NCBI GenBank assembly: GCA_051656905.1
Contig: JBOFJQ010000043.1
Location: forward strand, 1 to 64,000
Direction of reading: 5' to 3'
Length of the DNA: 64,000 nt
DNA from: JAGNZR01 sp051656905
GTDB lineage: Bacteria; Fusobacteriota; Fusobacteriia; Fusobacteriales; Fusobacteriaceae
A model generated the notes under the pieces. That model did no database searches and was not told the origin of the DNA. It saw nothing but the letters and a program-made list of their open reading frames with translations. This document shows, piece by piece, positions 52,076 to 62,300 of the stretch. Position numbers and translations under genes: made by a program. The number at the start of each line of letters is the position of its first letter. Position 1 is the first letter of the stretch.

Positions 52076-52636
52076 ATGAAAAAAATCTATTTCATATTTA
52101 CATTTATGCTGTTATTTTTATTTGTAGGGTGTACACCTACAGTTATACAAACAAGAACTCAAGTAGTTCAACCTTCTAAGGTTATTTCTGCTAGAGTGGA
52201 AAGAATAGTAGGGAGAGAAGTTTATCTTGAATTACAAAACAAGAGTAATAGTATTGTTGAGTTGAAGTTAACAGAGTCTACTTTAAATGATGGAAAAATT
52301 TTAGATGTTAATAAAATGTCAACTAATGATTATGCAAATAACAATAATTACAACTACAATAATGACTATAATTATAACTATTCTAAGCATGATAAAAAGC
52401 ATAAGGATGATAAAAATCGTGATTATTATGTCCCAGCACCAATTATAGTTGAAGCTAGAACGCCTATAAATGAAGATATAAATGATATAATTCTTAATCC
52501 TAGAGAAATACTGACTATTAAAGTAGGAAGCAGAAATCTTAACTTACCAATGAAAATCATATTAAAATATGTTGTAAATAACAAAGTAGGTTTTGTTTCT
52601 GTCTATGTAGAAGGTATTTATATAGAAAATAATTAA
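52076..52636 (+). CDS. Asn/Tyr-rich lipoprotein of unknown function
   Basis: The 186-residue exported lipoprotein has a signal peptide with lipobox FVGC (Cys19). The mature part has a beta-rich segment (ARVERIVGREVYLELQNKS), a low-complexity centre made almost only of Asn, Tyr, Asp and Lys (about 82-120), and a final beta-rich segment (LNPREILTIKVGSRN onward). The ends could together form a small immunoglobulin-like fold interrupted by the flexible loop. I do not recognise a family. GAGGAGGG precedes the ATG. Confidence 0.75.
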   Translation: MKKIYFIFTFMLLFLFVGCTPTVIQTRTQVVQPSKVISARVERIVGREVYLELQNKSNSIVELKLTESTLNDGKILDVNKMSTNDYANNNNYNYNNDYNYNYSKHDKKHKDDKNRDYYVPAPIIVEARTPINEDINDIILNPREILTIKVGSRNLNLPMKIILKYVVNNKVGFVSVYVEGIYIENN

Positions 52637-52761
52637 TTATTTTTTTGATTTTTAGATGGCCGTTTTAGTAAAAGGCCTTCAATTAACTATATAATTTTGA
52701 CTATAGTCCCGTACTAATATACTACACTAATTTTATACTCTAATATCTTTGAGAGAATGTA

Positions 52762-52790
52762 TTGTTTTATCTGAACAACTGTGCTAGAAT
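52762..52790 (+). promoter_or_regulatory. Promoter of the Ala/Thr-repeat lipoprotein gene
   Basis: TTGTTT (52762-52767), a 17-bp spacer and TAGAAT (52785-52790) with a TGC extension are seen. Confidence 0.65.
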
Positions 52791-52834
52791 AAAGTAGTGT
52801 TTAAAATTTATGTAAAATATTTATGGAGGCTACA

Positions 52835-53101
52835 ATGAAAAAATTATTATTAACTCTTGTTGTTTTATCTACACTTTTATTAGGTGCTTGCGGGAAAAAA
52901 GCTGAAGAAGCTACACCAGCAACTACAACTACAGAAGTAACTGCACCAGCAACTACAGAAGCTGCACCGGCTGCAACTACAGAAGTAACTGCACCAGCAA
53001 CTACAGAAGCTGCACCAGCTGCAACTACAGAAGCACCTGCAACTACAGAAACTGCACCAGCAGCGACTACAGAAGCACCAGCAACTACAACTGCAAAGTA
53101 A
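52835..53101 (+). CDS. Small Ala/Thr/Pro-repeat lipoprotein
   Basis: The 88-residue protein has a lipoprotein signal peptide (lipobox LGAC, Cys18) followed directly by a low-complexity tail of Ala, Thr, Glu and Pro (units such as TTEVTAPATTEAAPAA). It has no folded domain, and could be an envelope spacer or an O-glycosylated surface stalk. An in-frame ATG at 52823 is part of the ATGGAGG ribosome site; ATG 52835 lies 5 nt after GGAGG and starts the signal peptide, so it is chosen. It has its own promoter and terminator. Confidence 0.8.
   Translation: MKKLLLTLVVLSTLLLGACGKKAEEATPATTTTEVTAPATTEAAPAATTEVTAPATTEAAPAATTEAPATTETAPAATTEAPATTTAK
52934..53029. repeat. 48-bp tandem repeat within the lipoprotein gene
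   Basis: Two near-identical 48-bp units (52934-52981 and 52982-53029) encode a 16-residue repeat. Shorter degenerate units continue to about 53090. Such repeats can change number by slippage or recombination. Confidence 0.85.
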
Positions 53102-53120
53102 TTAAAGATTATTAAATAAA

Positions 53121-53160
53121 AAAAGCTATGAACTTTAAAATAGAGGTTTATAGCTTTTTT
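53121..53160 (+). terminator. Terminator after the repeat lipoprotein gene
   Basis: AAAAGCTATGAAC (53121-53133) pairs with GTTTATAGCTTTT (53146-53158; one mismatch) around a 12-nt loop, followed by T. Confidence 0.8.
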
Positions 53161-53171
53161 CAATTGTATAT

Positions 53172-53206
53172 AAAAAAAACGCACAAAATTTTTCGAATTT
53201 TGTGCG
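53172..53206 (-). terminator. Terminator after the MarR gene
   Basis: A perfect 11-bp stem pairs CGCACAAAATT (53180-53190) with AATTTTGTGCG (53196-53206) around 5 nt. On the minus strand it is followed by T8 (complement of 53172-53179), so it ends the MarR transcript. Confidence 0.85.
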
Positions 53207-53254
53207 AAAATGAAAAAGATAAAAATTGTATAAGAATATTAAATTGCACTTGTA

Positions 53255-53683
53255 CTATTTTGATAATCCTGTAATAACTAATTTCAAATTAGCATTAAGT
53301 GCTTTTAAAGTTTCTGGAAGAATTTGTTTTTCTTCAATTCTTTCAACAATTTCATTATTTACTTCCTTTAGAATTTTTTTTCCGGCACGAGTTACAAGTA
53401 TTTTCTTAGCAGCTCTCCCGTTAACTTTATCGTCCTCTTTATCAATAAAATTATGTTTTTCTAAATTGTTTATAAATTGATTTATTCTTTGAGGAGATAT
53501 ATCATACTCTTTAGAGATTCTATACTGTGTAACAGTGTTTTGGCTAGAATACATTAGAATGCTGTATTCTAAATAATTTATTGGAGAATCTTTTAGAATA
53601 TCGTTAATTTCTTTTTGAATTAGATTATTTAAAGTTATAAAATTCTTTAAAATACCCTCGCTTTTAACTTGATTAGCTAACAT
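53255..53683 (-). CDS. MarR-family transcriptional regulator
   Basis: The 142-residue winged-helix regulator has a central domain: LEYSILMYSS, VTQYRISKEYDISPQRINQFINNLEKHNFI (recognition helix within), then the wing DKVNGRAAKKILVTRAGKKIL, flanked by dimerisation helices. MarR proteins usually repress transport or stress genes and respond to small ligands or oxidants. Its target is not obvious; the ferredoxin and FMN-protein genes lie just upstream on the same strand. AAGGGGGAT precedes the ATG. Confidence 0.88.
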   Translation of the reverse strand: MLANQVKSEGILKNFITLNNLIQKEINDILKDSPINYLEYSILMYSSQNTVTQYRISKEYDISPQRINQFINNLEKHNFIDKEDDKVNGRAAKKILVTRAGKKILKEVNNEIVERIEEKQILPETLKALNANLKLVITGLSK

Positions 53684-53859
53684 TTATCCCCCTTAACGTA
53701 TTATAATGTTTTTGATATATAATATTTTTAGTGTTTCCTTAATATTATACACTTAAATCAATGAAAATTATATAATAAAATTTCTTTACTCAGGAATGAA
53801 TAGCTATATATTAAAGAGGTCTTGTTTTAAATTTTTTTAATTAAAAAAATATTATTATT

Positions 53860-54030
53860 TTATGAGATACATTTAACAGGACAAGTCATTACACAAGCTC
53901 CACAGTCAACACATGCAGATTCATCAATTTCTCTTTTTTTATTTTCTTTTTCAGAAATACATCCAACTATACAGACCCTTTCACAAGCTCCACACCCAAC
54001 ACAGATATTTTTATCTATTTTTTTTGACAT
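53860..54030 (-). CDS. 2[4Fe-4S] ferredoxin
   Basis: The 56-residue ORF starts at ATG 54030 with GGAGG just upstream. It has two CxxCxxCxxxC clusters: C10, C13, C16, C20 (CVGCGACERVC) and C40, C43, C46, C50 (CVDCGACVMTC), plus C24 and C54. The usual Pro after the fourth Cys is present only in the second cluster. It is a small electron carrier, typical of anaerobes. It follows the FMN-binding protein gene by 16 bp in the same direction, so the two may work together. Confidence 0.93.
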   Translation of the reverse strand: MSKKIDKNICVGCGACERVCIVGCISEKENKKREIDESACVDCGACVMTCPVKCIS

Positions 54031-54046
54031 AATATTCCTCCCTATA

Positions 54047-54418
54047 TTAAAGTGTTTGTTTGCAAGAAGTTACAGTAATTTCTAATACTCTTGTTAAGAA
54101 AGAAAATTTTTCTCTCATCATGTTAAAATACTCTCCCTCTTTAAGGAATTGAGCAGTTCCTTCTATAAGGAATCCAGTTCCCATATATCTATATCCCATT
54201 ACTTCGTGGCTTCCTAAAGTAAGTTTGACTTTATTGTTTTCTGTAATATTTTTTTCAGTTTGGATCATCGCTGCAGCAGGAATAAGTATTTTATTACCCT
54301 CTACAATATTTAAATAGCTGTTCCATGAATTAGACACGTGTGCTCCATTAGATCCACAAGTTACTACTGACACTATTCCTTCGTGCTTGATAACCTCTAA
54401 AAATTTTTCGTTAAACAT
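54047..54418 (-). CDS. Pyridoxamine 5'-phosphate oxidase-like FMN-binding protein
   Basis: The 123-residue protein has the split-barrel fold of the PNPOx-like family: an N-terminal helix, VSVVTCGSNGAHVSNSWNSY, KILIPAAAMIQTEKNI and GYRYMGTGFLIEGTAQFLKEG. Such small members bind flavin and act as oxidoreductases of varied substrates. It is upstream of the ferredoxin gene in one transcription unit and divergent from an Rrf2 regulator, which suggests redox control. The substrate is unknown. Confidence 0.83.
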   Translation of the reverse strand: MFNEKFLEVIKHEGIVSVVTCGSNGAHVSNSWNSYLNIVEGNKILIPAAAMIQTEKNITENNKVKLTLGSHEVMGYRYMGTGFLIEGTAQFLKEGEYFNMMREKFSFLTRVLEITVTSCKQTL

Positions 54419-54547
54419 AATTCCTCCTTAAATAAACTTAAAATATTATTAATTATAAAAATACAAAAGTTATATTCCCTAAGCTTTAGACGTTTTGCGT
54501 TTAAAAAAAGTTCAAGGTAATAAAACTACACAATTAGAGATAGGTTA

Positions 54548-54696
54548 TATCGTTAATTATATTTAAAAAATATATTGGCGACAATTATTATCTTTAATTA
54601 TAATATCATGCTGTTTTTTCTTTGTCAATAAAAAGATTCATATTGAATCTAAAGAATTAAAATGTTATCATAATAAATAATAATGAATTAACGATA
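54548..54696. promoter_or_regulatory. Divergent control region with Rrf2 operator candidates
   Basis: TATCGTTAATT (54548-54558) and its exact reverse complement AATTAACGATA (54686-54696) lie 127 bp apart in the region between the FMN-protein and Rrf2 genes. Between them is a plus-strand promoter: TTGAAT (54643-54648), 17 bp, TATCAT (54666-54671) with a TG extension. The second 11-mer falls just after the expected transcription start, a good position for autorepression by the Rrf2 protein. Confidence 0.5.
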
Positions 54697-54712
54697 AAAG
54701 GAGTTGGCAATT

Positions 54713-55222
54713 ATGAAAATGTCAATAGGTGTTGAATATGCTCTTCATTGTCTACTATATACTGTGAAGTTAAAAGGGAAAGATTATGTAGGAATTAAAG
54801 AGTTGGCTGAGTTTCAAGGAGTTTCAGAATCATATTTAGCTAAGGTATTTACAAAATTAGGAAAAGCTGGAATTACAAAGTCTGTTCCTGGAGTAAAAGG
54901 TGGATATGAACTTGCTCGTAATCCTGAAAATATATCTTTTTGGGATGTAGTAGAAGCTGTTGAAGGAAAGGAATCATTTTTTCAATGTGCTGAGATTAGG
55001 CAAAAAACTATCTTAGTAGATCAAGATAACCTTCCAGACACATATACAAAATGCCCATGTTTTATAAAAGTGGTAATGCAAGAGGGAGAAAATGAGATGA
55101 AAAAATATTTATCTCAGAAAAATCTGGCATGGTTGTATAATGAAGTATATGGAAGAATATTACCAAAAGGCTCAGAAAATGAAACTTTAGAATGGTTTAA
55201 AGAAAAAAGAGATATGAAGTAA
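54713..55222 (+). CDS. Rrf2-family transcriptional regulator
   Basis: The 169-residue regulator has a winged HTH with GVEYALHCLLY, IKELAEFQGVSESYLAKVFTKL and the wing SVPGVKGGYELAR. Three Cys follow (FQCAEI, then KCPCF), placed roughly as the Fe-S ligands of IscR/RsrR-type sensors. Redox or iron sensing is therefore likely but not proven. GGAG is 9 nt before ATG 54713; an in-frame TTG at 54704 touches the site and is rejected. It is divergent from the FMN-protein/ferredoxin unit. Confidence 0.9.
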   Translation: MKMSIGVEYALHCLLYTVKLKGKDYVGIKELAEFQGVSESYLAKVFTKLGKAGITKSVPGVKGGYELARNPENISFWDVVEAVEGKESFFQCAEIRQKTILVDQDNLPDTYTKCPCFIKVVMQEGENEMKKYLSQKNLAWLYNEVYGRILPKGSENETLEWFKEKRDMK

Positions 55223-55232
55223 AATTTCAAAT

Positions 55233-55273
55233 AAAAAAGGAGATAAGTGTAAAAATCACTTATCTCCTTTTTT
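55233..55273. terminator. Bidirectional terminator, Rrf2 / LysR
   Basis: A perfect 17-bp stem AAAAAAGGAGATAAGTG (55233-55249) pairs with 55257-55273 around a 7-nt loop. A and T runs on both sides serve the converging genes. Confidence 0.9.
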
Positions 55274-55306
55274 ATTTGAAAAAAATTATTTTGAAATGTT
55301 TTGAAT

Positions 55307-56200
55307 TTACTCCATTCCTTGAGTAAAAATTTCATTAAAATTTTCGTTTATAAATTTTATTGTTTCTAATATTTTTAAATTATTACGATTAAAACCTAAC
55401 TTAATTTGCATAAATAGATTTGGCTCAATTTCTAAACGAATTAGCCTATCGTCTGGATATAAAAATCCTTTTGAGTCTAAAGAACCTTTGTTTCCAGATA
55501 ATAATTCATTAATAACATGAGATTGAGCTGGATAATAAAAAAAATTTAATTCTAAACCAACATTTTCAAAATTTTCTTTAAAGTAAGCCATTGTTCCACT
55601 TTGCCTTTCTAGTAGTGCAGTATCTAATCCTTTTATCTTTTCTTTACTAATAGTTTTATTGTTAGATAAAAAATGATTTTCCCCAACCGTATAATACAAT
55701 TTGTCTTTTCTTAAAATTATATAATCGAAACTTTCAGTATAACAGTTACCCCCTTCTACATTTAAATAAAAACCAATATCAATTTCATTTTTTTCGATTT
55801 TTGTTCTTACTTCATCACTACGCATATATAGTATTTTAAACTCAATATTAGGTTTATTTTTTATTAAAAAATAAAGAAATGAATGAAAAATAGTAAAATC
55901 TAAATAATATGCGATTCCTACAATAATAATCTTTTTCTTTTTTTTTATCTCTTCAAGAGTTTGTTTTAATTCGTAATACGATGAAAGTGTTTTTTTTACT
56001 TTTTCATAGATTTGTTCTCCATATTCTGTCAAAACATAAGAATTTCTCTTTTTTACAAATAATTTTATTTCATAATTACTCTCTAAATCGTTGATTAATT
56101 TTGAAATTGAAGTGATAGAAACATAATTTTCTTTTGCTGCCATTGTAATACTATTATTTTTTATAATGGAAACAAAATATTTCATTTGAGTTATAGTCAT
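55307..56200 (-). CDS. LysR-family transcriptional regulator
   Basis: The 297-residue regulator has an N-terminal HTH (MKYFVSIIKNNSITMAAKEN, ISKLINDLESNYEIKLFVKK) with the usual LysR spacing. A co-inducer-binding domain follows (about 90-295; IIIVGIAYYLDFTIF, then DIGFYLNVEG). It is divergent from the giant repeat-protein gene, 182 bp away, and may regulate it in the common LysR manner, which is inferred from orientation only. Codon use is AT-rich like its neighbours. Confidence 0.9.
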   Translation of the reverse strand: MTITQMKYFVSIIKNNSITMAAKENYVSITSISKLINDLESNYEIKLFVKKRNSYVLTEYGEQIYEKVKKTLSSYYELKQTLEEIKKKKKIIIVGIAYYLDFTIFHSFLYFLIKNKPNIEFKILYMRSDEVRTKIEKNEIDIGFYLNVEGGNCYTESFDYIILRKDKLYYTVGENHFLSNNKTISKEKIKGLDTALLERQSGTMAYFKENFENVGLELNFFYYPAQSHVINELLSGNKGSLDSKGFLYPDDRLIRLEIEPNLFMQIKLGFNRNNLKILETIKFINENFNEIFTQGME

Positions 56201-56299
56201 TGCTTTTCATCCCCAATTTATATTCATTGATAATGGAAAGTTTAACAAAAAAGTTTAGTTAAGTCTACTTTTTTATAATAAAATTATTTTACTATGTAG

Positions 56300-56308
56300 T
56301 GATATAAT
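56300..56308 (+). promoter_or_regulatory. Promoter candidate of the giant repeat-protein gene
   Basis: An extended -10 TGA-TATAAT (56300-56308) has no good -35, which would suit activation by an upstream-bound regulator such as the divergent LysR protein. Confidence 0.45.
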
Positions 56309-56382
56309 TAAAGACATGAAAAAAAATGTTAATTTTATTTAATGAAGAAAAATTTTTTTTGTTTTTAATATCGGGGGGATTT

Positions 56383-59300
56383 ATGAAATTATTACACTAC
56401 AAAAAGACAATAGGAATATTGCTTTTTATTTTAATGAGTTTTTTCTTATTTTCAGCATCAACTGCAACAGTAGAAACTCTTTCAACTTCAGAATTTTATG
56501 AAAATGGAGATAGGATTATTTATAATATAAGAATAGATAATTCAACATCAGATACAATAGAGAATTTTAAAGCAGAAAATCTTCTTTTCAATTCAGGAAA
56601 TTTTTCCAGTGTTGAGATTAGTGAAGATACATCTAGCGAAGGAAGTGATTTTGGATTATTTAATAAATCGGGAAATTTTTCTGCAACGGGAATTAAAATT
56701 CCAGTTGATGGTTTTGTTCAGTATAAAGTTATTGCAACTTTAAAGACATCAGTAACAACAGATGTAAACATTGTGACCAATCTCTATAATGAAAAAAATA
56801 TTTTAGTAGATAATTCATCTAAAATTATAAAACCTGTAGTCTATGATTATGAAATAATTAAAAAAGCATCAACATCAAGTTATAACAGTAATGGAAATAT
56901 TGTTTATACTATTACTGTCACAAATAAACATTTAACAATGCCTTTAAGTAATATAACTATAACAGATATTATTTCAAAAATAAATGCAACATCTCTTTCT
57001 GGAACTTCACCAGCCTTTGATATGTCTAATGTCACTATAAGTGCATCTGCTACAAAGGGAAGTGATACAGGGATATTTTCAGCTAGTGGAGATTTAGAGG
57101 CTTCAAAGGTTAATATTAAACCTAATTCTAGTGTAAAATATACAATTACTGCTAAAGTAAATGATTATATTTTAGGTGATATTTCAAATAAATCATCAGT
57201 TAAGGATAAAGTGAACAATATAAAGAATAGTAATGTATTAACAATATCGCAGAGTGCCCCAGTAATGGCTATAAAAAAGACTCTTGTCTCGGATTTTTAT
57301 TTGCCAGGAAATGATGTTCAGTATCTTATTTCAGTGAAAAATACTGGATTAGGAATAGCCTATAATAGGACTGTAGAAGATTTATTAGATGAGATAAAAA
57401 TTAATCTTTCAAGTAATGAATTTTCAGATAATAGCTCAACAGATACTATGGGAAATCCATTTTCAAATATATCAATTTCAGCTTCTCTTGACAGTGGATC
57501 AAGAAAGAGTACTTCAGATTATTTAAAAAAAGGGGTAGTAGTAAATACTAAATTAGAAGATGAAAATGTAGTAATTTATCCTGGAGAGACAATTAATTAT
57601 ACTATTACTGCAAAAACTAAAAAATATGCAATATCAGATATTCCTAATTCTGCAAGATTAATAGATAGAAATAATGGAACATCAGTTAAATCTGCTGTAG
57701 TTACAACTAGAGCTAATAGAGTATTGAATACAAACTCACAAGCTATAACAAAAACAAAGACTACAGAGGTTTCTGAGTATACCCCTGGAGGTACAGTTGA
57801 GTACTTTATTGAGGTTGCAAATACAGATACTTTTGCATTTGCAAATAATATAAAGATAATAGACTATATATCGAAAATAAAAGCAAAAACATACTTAGAA
57901 TCAACAGAACCAGCATTTAAAAATTGGGTTTTAACTGTTGAAAGTTACTCAGGAGAAGGGACGAAACCAGGAAATTTTTCTTACGGAATAAGTACTACAA
58001 ATGATATTAATTTAACAGCTGATATAGCACCTAATGGAACAATAAAATATAAGTTAGTAGCTACAGTTAATAACAATATATCTGGTACAATTATTGATTC
58101 AACATCAATAGATCAAGATAATATTAAAGAAAGTGGATCTGGAATAAAAATGTCAGTTTCTAAGCTTAGTATTGAAAAAAATGTAAATACAGCAGAATAT
58201 ATATCAGGAAGTGAGTTAGTATATACAATAAATGTTTCTAATGATGGAAATGGAATTGCAACAAAAACTCCAATAAAAGATATCTTAAGTTCTATTGAAA
58301 CAGAACTTGCAGATGGGACAATAGGACGTGCTTATACCGATTGGGAAATATCTGCTGTTGTAAAGGATTCAAGCGGAGTGGTAATTGTTAAGCCTACCAT
58401 TACAGATACTGGAATTAGTGGAACTATAAAAAATGATTTAGATACAAAGCTTACTATTGCACCTTTTGAAAGTATTGAATATACAATAAAGGCTATAGTT
58501 AATCCATTAGCTAAAGGAAAAATTATAAATAAATCAAAAGTTAATAATAATTTAATTGCGGATAAAGGTGCTGTATCCAAAACCTCTAAAATTAATATTA
58601 CTAAGATGAATGATGTTTATTTATATCCTATGCTAGACAAAAAGGAGATAACATATACGGTTAAATTATCCAACGATATTAATAATGGTATAGCATTAAA
58701 TGTTCCCGTAAAGGATGATCTTAGTACTGTTAAAGCTGAACTATTAGAACCTGCAGGAAGGGAAGTTAATGCTTTTTCAAGCTGGAAAATATCTGCAACT
58801 ACATCAGGGATTGGGACTACATCAGGAATTTTTGCTGATAACCAAGACTTAAATACAAGTGTAAATATTGCCCCAGGAGGTAAGGTTGAATATACAATTA
58901 AAGCAACTTTAAATTCTAATGATGGAAATATATTATATGGTAGTTTTTTAAATAAGGCTACCTCAGAGTCTTTGTCAGCTTACGCTATAACTGAGCCTCA
59001 ATTACCTAATTTATCGATAAGTAAAATTACTAAAGAAAAATTATATTATCCTGATAGAGGTGTTGTTACTTATGAAATTTTAGTTAAAAACAGCGGAGAG
59101 GGTTATGCTAATGATGCTATAGTTAAAGATTCATTAAGTAGTGTTATAGCCCAAAATGGGAAAAAATTATCAGAGTGGAGGATATCAAGTGAAATAAGTG
59201 GAATAGGAACAACAAAAGGAACATATTTTGATAATGAGGATATAAATACAAAAGTAGATATTGCTCCAGGAGGTTATGTTAAATACATAATTACAGCAAT

Positions 59301-62300
59301 GATTGAAAAAGGGGCTAATGGAAAAATAGTTAACACAGCAGAAGTTTTAGATGCTCAAAGTAGTAATCGCTACACAGCTTCAGCATCAATTTCAGAAAAT
59401 AGAAGTCATACTCTATTTATAAAAAAATCTTCTAAAGAGTTAGAGTATATACCTGGAGAAGAGGTTGAATATTATATTGATGTTACAAATAATTCTCCAA
59501 ATAATGCCAAGGATATTTTGGTTAAAGATGATATTTTAGGAATCAAAGGTGCTTTAGCAAATAATGGAGGAACAGATTCCAAAGATTTATTAAATCAAAC
59601 TATTTTTCAGTCTTGGAAAATTTATAAAGATGATAAATTTTTAGGTGAAAATATAAATTTAAATGACAAAATTATAGAGTTACCTAAAGGGGGCACTATT
59701 AGATATAAAATAGTTGCCTTAGTAAAAGAAAATGCCGTGGAACATAAAATATTAAATGAAGCCAAATTATATGATAAAAATAATAGTTTAATAGGAAGTA
59801 GTCTAATTGAAAATAATATTGTAAATATAAACGGATATGTTGGTTATTCTGTAGATAAATTAAACTATAATCCAGGTGTAGATACAGTTACATATACAAT
59901 AACAGTTGGAACTGGTCCTAACGGATATTTTAATAATGTAAATTTAAAAGAATTTATTGATGAAATAAAAGTAGATCTTATTGATGGAACTCAAGGTAAC
60001 CCATTTTTTAATTCTAAAACAAATGGATTAGATTTTAGTGTGAGACAGGATTCATCATCTATTATAAATCAAGGTACTACGAAAATACCTGTATTTGATA
60101 ATAAAAATATAACTGGAACTGTAGATGTAAAACCTGGAGATAAATTAGTTTATAAGGTAACTGGAAAAGTTAGGGAAGATGCAGCTGGAGTTATAAAATT
60201 TAACTCTTTAAGTACTTCTCCTTATAAACCAAATATTACTCTAACTACAAGAGTTAATAATAAATATTATTTTCCAGGAGAAAAAATTACATATGTTTTA
60301 GCTATAGAAAACAAGAGTAAAGGTAATGCTCATGGTTATCATATTTTAGATGAGTTAAAAAATGCGACAGTCTTGACTGTTGAAGGGAAAGAGGAGCCTG
60401 CTTTTACATCGTTTAAAATTAAAGAATTAAAAAAAGAGGGATATAAAGCCAACTTAGGAACTTATTTAGATAATGAAAACTTAGATACTCTTATAGATAT
60501 TCCTGCTAATGGCGGAAAAATCATGTATGAAGTAGAAGCCTTAGTAAATGAAAAAGCTATTGGAAATATAACTAATCTATTAAAAGTAGAAAATGATGTA
60601 GTTTCTTCTAAAATTGGGGCAGGATTGGAGAAGCCATTTTTAAAGAAGAAAATAACAAAATTATATGACACAAATGGAGGAATGTTTCCTCTAGGAACGG
60701 GGAATTATATTCCTAATGGATATATAGAATACGATATAGTATTAAAAAATTTAGGTAAAGGTATTTTAGTAGATTATGAACTTAAAGATGATATAGCAGG
60801 GATAAAAACTGCTTATTGTGATGGAACAACAGGACCTGCATTTGATAGCTGGGTAATAAATATAAAAGAAAAGGATACTTTACCAAGCACAAATCCAGGT
60901 GAAATAGAAGATAGTAAAAGCATAAACACTACTGTGGATATTGGACCAAAAGGATATATAACATACACAGTAAAGGCTAAAATAAGTGAGAAAGCTGTTG
61001 GAGATATTACTAATGAAGTAGCCTTTGGAGGGTTAGTGGATAGTGTTAAAGTTCCATCTTTTTCACCATATGTAACTCATACAAAAATTGTAGAAAATGA
61101 AATGGGTTCTAGTATCACAAACTTTACACCTGGCAAGCCAGTAGTTTATAAAATAACCCTTAGAAATGGAGGGGGAGGTATCTCTTATGATACTAAGCTA
61201 TCAGATATATTATCAACACTTTCTACTGAGGTTTCAGAAAATGGAGGCAACGGAACAGTTCCTAAAGAAAATCCATTTTCTTCTTGGGATATAGAGGTTA
61301 AAAAAACAAGTGAAGCTACAACAACTCTAGATGGTAATTATAGTGGAGGAAATGGTTTAAGTGGAGCCACTGGAGATATTAAACTTTCAAAAATATCCAT
61401 AGCTCCTAGAGGAAGTATAACTTTCATTATAAAAGCTTATGTAAAAGATACTGTTTTAGGGGCATTTACTAATAAATCAACATATACTAGTAAGGATGGC
61501 AGAGTTGATCAAAAAACTGCTAGGCTAGAACCTAAAGTAGCTACAATAACGAAATCAAAAGTTATTTCAAAATTAAATGGGATAGATTTTACTGAAGGAA
61601 TGACTTATAAACCAGGGGATAAATTACAATATTTAATAACTGTAAATAATACAGGAGAAGGTTTCGAAAATAATTTGGATATTATAGATAATCTAGATTT
61701 AGTTACATCTAATTTAAGTGATGGAACTATTGGACCTTCTTTAGAAAATATTAAAATTACAACGGATAAATCTGATGCTAGAACATATCTTAGAACAATT
61801 CCAGCTTCAGGTTCTAGAGATATTAATAGTTCTTCAGATATAGCCCCTGGAGGAAATATTACATTTAAAATAGATGGAAATATAAAAAAAAGTTCTCTAG
61901 GGTCTATTGGACCTAATACAGTTTCAGTTGGAGGAAGTAATGTTAGTTCCAGCGGTATTGATCCTAAGCCACCTAAAATTGTTGCTACTAAAGAACTTGT
62001 GTCTCCAGCTGAGAAAAAATATAAGCCTAATACCGATGTAAAGTATAAATTAACTATAAAAAATACAGGAGAGGGATATGGAGTAAATATTCCTATAAAA
62101 GATGAGATTTCAAAAATACAGACTGATTTTATTGGTGGTGAAAAAGGAGCGGTATTCACTTCTTGGACAATTAAGACAGACATTATAGAAGGAAATGGTA
62201 TTACTACAATTCCTTCTATAGCAGAAAAAAATTCAGATATTAATATTACAAATGCTAACATAGCTCCTGGAGCAACTATTGTTTACGACATAACAGCAAA

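Noticed and set aside
52663..52685. GGCC-flanked hairpin after the Asn/Tyr-rich lipoprotein gene as a terminator
   Set aside because: The pairing arms are only about 4 bp (GGCC self-complement) and no T run follows; too weak to call.
52801..53184. 127-codon Val/Ala/Gly-rich minus-strand frame
   Set aside because: It is the antisense of the Ala/Thr repeat of the small lipoprotein; the repetitive composition is a by-product of the tandem repeats.
61605..62261. 218-codon open frame on the minus strand
   Set aside because: It lies wholly opposite the repeat-protein gene, has no ribosome site and its residues mirror the repeat codons; it is a shadow.
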